Shown here: positions 1 through 5,083 of the stretch, one piece after another
Position numbering within the stretch: the stretch's first letter is position 1
How the letters are laid out: each line of letters starts with the position of its first letter
Assembly: GCA_003221825.1 (NCBI GenBank)
Contig: QHUE01000056.1
Span: forward strand, 1 to 6,543
Length of the DNA stretch: 6,543 bases
Direction: 5' to 3'
DNA from: Gemmatimonadota bacterium
Lineage (GTDB): Bacteria; Gemmatimonadota; Gemmatimonadetes; Gemmatimonadales; GWC2-71-9
Position numbers and translations under genes: made by a program
Notes under the pieces: generated by a model
Told to the model about the DNA's origin: nothing
The model's database searches: none
Seen by the model: only the letters and a program-made list of their open reading frames with translations

Positions 1-434
1 GCGGTGGGACCGTCGCCTGGAGCAGCTCGAATACGAGCGTCGCGACGGCTACATCGAATGGGAGTCGCACCGCCAATGTGGCCGCTGTCGGTAATGGTAC
101 GGTTACCATCACAGCGACGCTCGACGGCGTCTCCGGACCATCAACGGTTACGGTTGGGGCCTGCCTCGCTCCCCCGACGAGCTGCACGCTCGATTACATT
201 CCCTACCCCCACTACCTGCAGGTGCAGTGGGTCAACGGAGATGCCAGCGCCTCCACCGAAGTCGAGATCATGCAGTCGCCGTACGACTGGCAGCTCGTGG
301 GAACGGACGCTCCCGGTGTTACTCAGCACTTCTACGTGGCTAGCTCGGGCCTGTACTACGCCCGAGTACGACACGTGAAATCGGGCTATCCGCCGTCTGA
401 CTACTGCAACACCGGCGCCAAGACTGTGCCGTAG
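1..434 (+). CDS. C-terminal fragment of a Big_2 (Ig-like) / fibronectin-III-like surface protein
   Basis: The gene runs in from the left edge; the first complete codon is at position 3 and the TAG stop is at 432-434, leaving 143 residues. Residues 1-52 read as the end of a bacterial Ig-like Big_2 domain: the VAWSSSNTSVAT strand and the AVGNGTVTITATLDG segment are the usual Big_2 signatures. Residues about 56-143 look like a fibronectin-III-type beta sandwich, with a core Trp at 76 (VQW), a YARVR strand at 119-123 and Cys at 54, 61 and 135. The sequence stops there, with no sorting signal, transmembrane helix or visible type IX-like tail. Such domain chains are normally secreted or surface-exposed and serve in adhesion or as modules of larger enzymes. 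The N-terminus, signal peptide and any catalytic part lie outside the window, so a specific function cannot be given. It converges on the catabolic operon and is probably unrelated to it. Confidence 0.8.
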   Translation, partial: GGTVAWSSSNTSVATATSNGSRTANVAAVGNGTVTITATLDGVSGPSTVTVGACLAPPTSCTLDYIPYPHYLQVQWVNGDASASTEVEIMQSPYDWQLVGTDAPGVTQHFYVASSGLYYARVRHVKSGYPPSDYCNTGAKTVP

Positions 435-452
435 CGACCAAGACGTTCAAGG

Positions 453-484
453 AGGGGGCGGCGGGCCTGCCTGCCGCTCCCCCT
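453..484. terminator. possible bidirectional hairpin terminator between convergent genes
   Basis: In the 60-bp gap between the convergent stop codons, the left arm AGGGGGCGGC (453-462) can pair with GCCGCTCCCCCT (473-484), leaving a 2-nt bulge and a loop of about 10 nt. The stem is very GC-rich. Neither side is followed by a clear T-run, so it is not a textbook intrinsic terminator. Its placement, serving both genes, is the main support. Confidence 0.4.
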
Positions 485-494
485 GCCTCAGACT

Positions 495-1352
495 TCAGCC
501 ACCCCAGGTGTAGAACCCCTTTCCCGTCTTCTTCCCCAGCTCGCCCTTCTTTACTTTCTCCTTCAGAATCTTCGGTGGCTCGTACTGCGGCTTCCCGAGC
601 GTCGCATGCAGATACTCGGCGATGGCGAGTCGCACATCGAGACCCACCAGATCGGTCAGCTTCAGCGGACCCATCGGATGGTTGTAGCCCAGCTCCATCG
701 CCTTGTCGATGTCTTCCGCGCTCGCCACATCCTGCTCGAGCATGCGCATCGCTTCGAGACCGAGGACGACGCCTAGCCGACTGGACGCGAAACCCGGCGA
801 ATCGCGGACCACGATCGGCTCTTTCCCGAGCGCTCGGGCGAACTCGACGGCACGCTCGGCAGCCGGCCGGCTCTCCCGCCCGTGCGTAACCACTTCGACC
901 AGCTTCATGACGTGAACCGGATTGAAGAAATGCATGCCCACGAGGCGCGCCGGGTCTGTCAACGCCAATGCGATCTGGCCGATGGAAAGCGACGAGGTGT
1001 TCGACGCGAGCAGCGCTCCGGACGGCGCCGCGCGCTCCACGTCGGCGAACAACTCCTGCTTGATCGCGAGATCCTCGATCACCGCCTCGATCACGATGTC
1101 GGCATCGCTCACGGCCGCGCGAATCTGCGGCTCCGCGCGGATTCGCTGGCGCACGGCGGCGTGCGCGTCCGCAGTCAGCTTGCCCCGTTTGACCCCGCCC
1201 ACGAGCAGCGCTTCGATCTTGTCCAACGCCTGGGGCAGGGCGTCGGGGCGGGCATCGGTGAGCCTGACTTCGCACCCCGCGAGCGCCGCGACATAGGCGA
1301 TGCCGTGCCCCATGGTGCCGGCGCCGATGACGGCGACGCGTCGAGATGTCAT
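495..1352 (-). CDS. 3-hydroxyacyl-CoA (3-hydroxybutyryl-CoA-type) dehydrogenase
   Basis: This 285-residue cytoplasmic enzyme belongs to the family that oxidises L-3-hydroxyacyl-CoA to 3-oxoacyl-CoA with NAD+. The N-terminal Rossmann domain begins with the dinucleotide motif GAGTMG (10-15). The SNTSS substrate loop is at 117-121, and the catalytic pair is His141 (in GMHFFNPV) and Glu153, spaced 12 apart as in the family. The C-terminal helical domain (about 185-285) ends in GKKTGKGFYTWGG, the normal family ending, and the length is normal. The ATG at 1352 is chosen because MTSRRVAVIGAGTMG is the usual N-terminus; the frame stays open upstream but gives only an Arg/Pro-rich tail. The start overlaps the preceding stop as ATGA and has no clear Shine-Dalgarno, so translation is probably coupled. 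The PGFxxNR motif reads PGFASSR (186-192), so the usual Asn is Ser191. It is last in the operon and probably supplies the PaaH-like step before the thiolase; substrate chain type is inferred. Confidence 0.93.
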   Translation of the reverse strand: MTSRRVAVIGAGTMGHGIAYVAALAGCEVRLTDARPDALPQALDKIEALLVGGVKRGKLTADAHAAVRQRIRAEPQIRAAVSDADIVIEAVIEDLAIKQELFADVERAAPSGALLASNTSSLSIGQIALALTDPARLVGMHFFNPVHVMKLVEVVTHGRESRPAAERAVEFARALGKEPIVVRDSPGFASSRLGVVLGLEAMRMLEQDVASAEDIDKAMELGYNHPMGPLKLTDLVGLDVRLAIAEYLHATLGKPQYEPPKILKEKVKKGELGKKTGKGFYTWGG

Positions 1353-2035
1353 GCCGCGGGGAACGCGTCGACGACGGGGCGCGCGCGCTCGGGATGATTG
1401 GTGCAGAGGCCGTCGACGCCCCAACCCACCAGGCGCTCCACGTCGCCCGGGTCGTCCACAGTCCACGCGATCAGTGTCGCGCCCAGGCCGTGGACGGTCT
1501 GCACGAGCCGTTCGTCGATGGTCGCTCGCTCCTGCCAGAGCGTCTGGGCCGATGCGTCTTCGAGGGTCTGCTTGGGTGATCGGGTCTCGACCTCGGAGAG
1601 CACGCCGCGCGGCAGGCTCGGCCGCTTCTCGCCGAGTCGCCGCACGACGTGAAAGGCGAAGCTGTGGACCGCGTAGCCGCTCGGGTTGGGACCGCGATCC
1701 AGCGTCGCGAGCAGCCGGTCATCCCAACGGGGGTCGAGCACCTTCACCTCGACGAACACCTTGAGTTTGCCCAGCACATCCAGCGCCTGCGCGAGCGTCG
1801 GGATGGGCTCGCCGTTCGCGAGCGGCACCGCGGCCAGGTCCCGGGCCCGCGCCTGCGCGATCGGCAGACCCAGGACGGACGGATCGTGATGGACGACGAT
1901 TTCGCCATCGATCGTGGCGTGGACGTCGAGCTCGACGCCGTCGGCGCCCTGGCCGGCGGCGGCGCGAAAGGCGGCCAGGGAGTTCTCCAGCGCGATGCTG
2001 GAGGCGCCCCGGTGAGCAATGACCAGAGGCTTCAC
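1349..2035 (-). CDS. glycerophosphodiester phosphodiesterase family protein
   Basis: This 228-residue TIM-barrel protein belongs to the GDPD family, which hydrolyses glycerophosphodiesters to glycerol-3-phosphate and an alcohol with a divalent metal. Recognisable elements are the N-terminal AHRG (His8, Arg9), Glu17 in ENSLAAF, ELDVH with Glu35 and Asp37, the HHDP motif with His50, VEVK with Glu96 and Lys98, and the late WTVDDP (191-196) and GVDGLCTNHP (206-215) segments. The metal and acid/base set therefore looks complete. There is no signal peptide, so it is predicted to be cytoplasmic; its length matches short bacterial GDPDs of the UgpQ type. The start is GTG at 2035, overlapping the upstream stop as GTGA, with no strong ribosome-binding site. 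Its place inside an aromatic/fatty-acyl-CoA operon is unexpected, because no phosphodiester is known in these pathways. It may be a passenger gene under shared expression, or act on another phosphoester; the sequence does not decide. Confidence 0.92.
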   Translation of the reverse strand: MKPLVIAHRGASSIALENSLAAFRAAAGQGADGVELDVHATIDGEIVVHHDPSVLGLPIAQARARDLAAVPLANGEPIPTLAQALDVLGKLKVFVEVKVLDPRWDDRLLATLDRGPNPSGYAVHSFAFHVVRRLGEKRPSLPRGVLSEVETRSPKQTLEDASAQTLWQERATIDERLVQTVHGLGATLIAWTVDDPGDVERLVGWGVDGLCTNHPERARPVVDAFPAA

Positions 2036-3162
2036 TGCTGCAGGCTGTCGGCTTTCTTCGGCTCGATCCAGTCCGGCTCTTTTTCGATGTCGTGCACGAT
2101 CGCGATGTCCTCGGGACGCGGCAGCACCGATTCGAGATAGGCCGGATACTTCGCGTCGTCGAGCGGCTGCCCGTCGACGGTGAACTTCTGGTGCGCGTAC
2201 ATCCCGATCCGCCGGTTGAACTTCAGGTCGGGGACCTTGAGCTGCTGGTCGCGCTCCGGGATGAACATGTTGAGCCGCTCGACCAGCTTCACGATCTCCT
2301 GGCGATACAGTCCGCGGGCCAGCTCGTTGAGCTTGCTCTTATCCGGCTCCGCGCCGTTCGTGGGGTTCTCGCGCTCGTCGTAGCGGCCCTTCAGCCCCCA
2401 CACATACGCCCAATGGGCTGAGGACGAGTTATCGGTGCCGAAGAGATCGAATGCCGTCGGAATCCACTTATAAAAGAAGCGCTGGATCACTTCCGGGGGC
2501 ATCTTGCCGGCCTTCACGATGCGCAGCAGTCCGTTGTTGCCGGTGCCGAGGTGATATGACTCTTCCTTGAGCATCGGCCCCATCGAGCGCGACAGCGGAT
2601 CGAACGCCGAGACCGACAGCATCTTCAGCTGGAACTTGCCGTCGCGGTCGATGAACTGCGTGTACGTGAAGAAGTCGAGCCAGTTGTCGACGATCTCGTT
2701 GAAGGAGCCGAGCAGCCGCTCGCCCTCGTCGGCGCGCCGCTCCAGCAGCTTCGCGGCTTCGCGCTTGCCTTCGTCGCCAAAATGCGAGCAGAGCAGATAG
2801 GACATCTGCCAGCCGTGCCGCATCTCTTCGGTCATCACACGCTGCAGCGACAGGAGGTCGTAGGCGGAGGGCGCGTGGTGCAGCAGGTTGCGCTGCTGCT
2901 CCACCGACGCGAATTCCGTGTCGCCCTGGTAGACGATCAGGTTGAGCAGCGCGTCGCGGATGCGCTGGTCGGGGATGTGCATCACCGTCGGCCATTTGCG
3001 CTGGCCTTTGTAGTGCCCGAACTCGATGTAGGGCACTTCGGGATCGCCGAACTTGGCTTCGAACCCGTACTTGCGAAGATCGCCCTGCGGCAGACCGATC
3101 GAGTCCTGCCAGTAGCGGAAGTAGTCGATCCAGTCGTCGAAGTTGTGGAGTTTGCGGACCAT
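2032..3162 (-). CDS. BoxB-like di-iron aryl-CoA oxygenase (PaaA/BoxB family epoxidase component)
   Basis: This 376-residue protein is of the ferritin-like bacterial multicomponent di-iron class that epoxidises CoA-activated aromatic rings (BoxB on benzoyl-CoA, PaaA on phenylacetyl-CoA). The six expected iron ligands are all present: Glu83, Glu113 and His116 (EMRH), Asp172 (IDRDGKF), Glu201 and His204 (ESYH). The region around 165-205 (FTYTQFIDRDGKFQL, AFDPLSRSMGPMLKEESYH) and the C-terminal FNRRIG (315-320) resemble BoxB more than PaaA. From memory BoxB is about 470 residues and PaaA about 310, so this form is intermediate, mostly through a shorter N-terminus. The ATG at 3162 is preceded by AAGGA with 7-nt spacing and shares its A with the crotonase stop. 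No BoxA/PaaE-like reductase and no PaaB, PaaC or PaaD subunit is in the window, so the electron source and substrate are unknown. Aryl-CoA epoxidation is inferred from family and neighbours; benzoyl-, phenylacetyl- or another acyl-CoA remain possible. Confidence 0.88.
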   Translation of the reverse strand: MVRKLHNFDDWIDYFRYWQDSIGLPQGDLRKYGFEAKFGDPEVPYIEFGHYKGQRKWPTVMHIPDQRIRDALLNLIVYQGDTEFASVEQQRNLLHHAPSAYDLLSLQRVMTEEMRHGWQMSYLLCSHFGDEGKREAAKLLERRADEGERLLGSFNEIVDNWLDFFTYTQFIDRDGKFQLKMLSVSAFDPLSRSMGPMLKEESYHLGTGNNGLLRIVKAGKMPPEVIQRFFYKWIPTAFDLFGTDNSSSAHWAYVWGLKGRYDERENPTNGAEPDKSKLNELARGLYRQEIVKLVERLNMFIPERDQQLKVPDLKFNRRIGMYAHQKFTVDGQPLDDAKYPAYLESVLPRPEDIAIVHDIEKEPDWIEPKKADSLQQ

Positions 3163-3899
3163 CAGCGATTCCTTATGAGTTGGCGTGCCTCGGGAGTGGC
3201 GAACAGAACTTCTTGATCGGCGATTTCGACGTCGAGCATCTCTTCGAGCGTGCTGTGGAGCGAGCGGTACAGGGCGGCCTTCGCCTTGCGCACTGCCAGC
3301 GGCGCCATGCCGGCCCAGCGCTGAGCTAGGGCCTGGGTCTCAGGGGCTAGGGCCTCGGGCGGGACCACGCGATCGAAGAGGCCGAGCTGGGCCGCTTCCG
3401 CCGCCGGGACCATGCGGGCGCTCCAGACCAGCTCGAGTGCCTTCGAGACGCTCGTGAGCCGCGGGAGGAAGTAGCTCCCGCCCCAGTCCGGCCCCAGTCC
3501 GAGCTTGTGAAATACCTGCCCGATGGATGCTCGATCCGAGGCGAGGCGGTAGTCGCAGGCGAGCGCGAGGTTCGCTCCGCCACCGGCCGCGGGACCGTTC
3601 ACCGCCGCGAGCACCGGTTTGGGAGCGGTGCGGATTGTCAACGCGATGTCCTTGCCCGCTCGCACGAGCTGCTCACCCTGGGTGCCCAGCACGGCGAGGT
3701 CGGCGCCCGCGCAGAACGCGCGCCCGGCACCCGTGATGACGATGACCCGCACGGCGTCGGCGGCCGCGAGCATGCGCAGCGCCTCGAGTAGATCTTCGCA
3801 GGCGTCGGGGTCGAACGCGTTGAGCTTGTCGGGGCGGTTGAGGGTGAGCGTGCCGATGTGGTCGTTGATCTCGACGAGCACCCGCTCGTAGGCCGCCAT
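3162..3899 (-). CDS. enoyl-CoA hydratase/isomerase family protein (PaaG-like crotonase)
   Basis: This 245-residue cytoplasmic protein has the crotonase fold, which stabilises thioester enolates. The first oxyanion-hole segment is AFCAGADL (61-68) and the second is NGPAAGGGANLALACD (101-116). The two glutamates of classical enoyl-CoA hydratase are absent: one position is Asn110 and the second, in the IGQVFHKLGL segment, is Phe130. Asp138 in GPDWGGS is retained, matching the FxKLGLxPDxGG pattern of PaaG, the ring-1,2-epoxyphenylacetyl-CoA isomerase. An isomerase role after the adjacent oxygenase is therefore more likely than plain hydration. The ATG at 3899 (MAAYERV) has GGAG 8 nt upstream and shares one base with the thiolase stop; a longer upstream frame is rejected as an Arg-rich extension. 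The C-terminus ends at LIRNR, so the usual AFLxKRxPxFxGK tail, roughly a dozen residues or more, is missing. Family assignment is firm; the reaction is inferred. Confidence 0.9.
   Translation of the reverse strand: MAAYERVLVEINDHIGTLTLNRPDKLNAFDPDACEDLLEALRMLAAADAVRVIVITGAGRAFCAGADLAVLGTQGEQLVRAGKDIALTIRTAPKPVLAAVNGPAAGGGANLALACDYRLASDRASIGQVFHKLGLGPDWGGSYFLPRLTSVSKALELVWSARMVPAAEAAQLGLFDRVVPPEALAPETQALAQRWAGMAPLAVRKAKAALYRSLHSTLEEMLDVEIADQEVLFATPEARQLIRNR
3170..3174 (-). promoter_or_regulatory. Shine-Dalgarno site of the BoxB-like oxygenase gene
   Basis: On the minus strand AAGGA lies 7 nt before the ATG at 3162, inside the last codons of the upstream crotonase. It is the clearest ribosome-binding site in the operon. 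It supports the chosen start and suggests this gene can recruit ribosomes itself as well as by coupling. Confidence 0.65.
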
Positions 3900-5083
3900 C
3901 AGACGCGCTCCACGATCATCGCGATGCCCTGACCGACGCCGATGCACATGGTTACGAGACCGAACTGCGTGTTACGGCGTGATAAGGCGTGGACGAGCGT
4001 GGTGAGCAGCTTCGCCCCGGTGCAGCCGAGCGGGTGACCGAGCGCAATGCCGCCACCGTAGATGTTCACCTTTTCCGGATCGAGCTTCAGCTCACGGATG
4101 CAGGCGATCGCTTGTGCCGCGAACGCTTCGTTTAGCTCGACGAGACCGATTTGATCGATCGTCAGGCCTGCCCGCTTGAGGGCTTTCTTGGTCGCGGGAA
4201 TCGGGCCCAGTCCCATGCAACTGGGGTCTACGCCGGCGACGGCGGTCGCAACGATACGAGCCATTGCCGCCCCTCGCCGCCCTTCGCCGCCCTTCGCCGC
4301 CGTCACCAGCAGTGCTGCCGCCCCGTCGTTGATGCCACTGGAACTCGCGGCCGTGACGGTACCATTAGAGCGAAACGCCGGCTTGAGCTTCGCGACGCTC
4401 TCCATCGTCGTCCCGGCGCGCGGATACTCATCTTTCGCAAAGGTGGAGCCGTCGGGGAGAGGAACCGGCACCAGCTCGTTCGTGAACACGCACTCTTTGA
4501 GTGCTCGCTCGGCACGCTGCTGGCTCTCCACCGCGAACGCATCCTGCTCGGCGCGGCTGATCTTATACCGCTCGGCCACAACCTCGGCGGTCTCACCCAG
4601 TGAGATCGTCCATTCCTTCTTCAGGCGCGGATTCACGAAGCGCCAGCCGACCGTCGTGTCCGCCGTCTCCGGCGCCTTCCGGCTCCACGGCTCACCCGAC
4701 TTGAGCATGACATACGGTGCGCGCGTCATGCTCTCGACACCGCCGGCGATGAATGTTTCGCCTTCGCCCGACTTGATCGCCTGCGCCGCGCTGGCGACCG
4801 CCTGTAAGCCGGACCCGCAGAGCCGGTTCACGGTTTGTCCCGGCACTTCGATCGGGAGACCCGCGAGTAGCAACGCCATCCGGGCGACGTTGCGGTTGTC
4901 CTCGCCCGCCTGATTCGCGCAGCCGAGAATCACGTCGTCGATCGTTGCGGGATCGATGCCGGAGCGTTCGACCACGGCTTTGATCGGAATAGCCGCCAAA
5001 TCATCCGGACGCACGCCGGCCAGAGATCCCCCATGCTTCCCAACAGGAGTCCTAAGAGCCTCAACAACAAAGGCCTCCCTCAC
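3899..5083 (-). CDS. thiolase, 3-oxoadipyl-CoA type (PcaF/PaaJ-like acetyl-CoA acyltransferase)
   Basis: This 394-residue enzyme cleaves 3-oxoacyl-CoA with CoA, releasing acetyl-CoA and a shortened acyl-CoA. The acyl-accepting nucleophile is Cys89 (NRLCGSG), with NEAFA at 318-322, His350 in GHPLG and the second catalytic Cys380 in CIGVGQG. The GVGQG form and the DDVILGCANQAGEDNRNVAR stretch (49-68) are typical of the 3-oxoadipyl-CoA thiolases PcaF and PaaJ rather than of acetoacetyl-CoA thiolases. The GTG at 5083 is chosen because VREAFVVEALRTPVG aligns with the family start; translation from further upstream would add 44 unrelated residues lying inside the aldehyde dehydrogenase gene. The start overlaps that gene as GTGA with no obvious ribosome-binding site. 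The first about 20 codons use many T-ending codons, unlike the rest. Residues 264-272 (KGGEGRRGA) are encoded by a 10-bp tandem repeat. It probably performs the last step of the pathway, giving succinyl-CoA plus acetyl-CoA if the substrate is 3-oxoadipyl-CoA. The substrate is inferred. Confidence 0.93.
   Translation of the reverse strand: MREAFVVEALRTPVGKHGGSLAGVRPDDLAAIPIKAVVERSGIDPATIDDVILGCANQAGEDNRNVARMALLLAGLPIEVPGQTVNRLCGSGLQAVASAAQAIKSGEGETFIAGGVESMTRAPYVMLKSGEPWSRKAPETADTTVGWRFVNPRLKKEWTISLGETAEVVAERYKISRAEQDAFAVESQQRAERALKECVFTNELVPVPLPDGSTFAKDEYPRAGTTMESVAKLKPAFRSNGTVTAASSSGINDGAAALLVTAAKGGEGRRGAAMARIVATAVAGVDPSCMGLGPIPATKKALKRAGLTIDQIGLVELNEAFAAQAIACIRELKLDPEKVNIYGGGIALGHPLGCTGAKLLTTLVHALSRRNTQFGLVTMCIGVGQGIAMIVERV
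3908..3911 (-). promoter_or_regulatory. Shine-Dalgarno site of the PaaG-like crotonase gene
   Basis: GGAG on the minus strand sits 8 nt before the ATG at 3899, within the end of the thiolase gene. It decides in favour of the MAAYERV start over in-frame positions further upstream. Confidence 0.5.
4266..4301. repeat. 10-bp tandem repeat inside the thiolase gene (about 3.6 copies)
   Basis: The plus strand shows the unit GCCGCCCYTC repeated with period 10: one variant copy with CCCTC, two with CCTTC, and a trailing partial copy. Because 10 is not a multiple of three, the reading phase shifts in each copy; the thiolase frame reads it as GGEGRRGA. Adding or losing one copy would frameshift the gene. 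Confidence 0.8.

Noticed and set aside
340..1275. Minus-strand open frame of 311 codons overlapping the hydroxyacyl-CoA dehydrogenase in another frame
   Set aside because: Arg/Gly-rich shadow that also runs through the intergenic hairpin and into the convergent gene; no family resemblance.
1353..1466. N-terminal extension of the hydroxyacyl-CoA dehydrogenase by 38 residues
   Set aside because: Arg/Pro-rich sequence overlapping the GDPD gene; the ATG at 1352 directly precedes the Rossmann motif.
3900..3947. N-terminal extension of the crotonase by 16 residues
   Set aside because: The ATG at 3899 has a Shine-Dalgarno site at good spacing and matches the usual crotonase start; the extension is Arg-rich and sits in the thiolase gene.
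4176..4913. Plus-strand open frame (245 codons) opposite the thiolase
   Set aside because: Low-complexity Ser/Ala/Arg translation without recognisable motifs; the thiolase on the minus strand has complete catalytic motifs.
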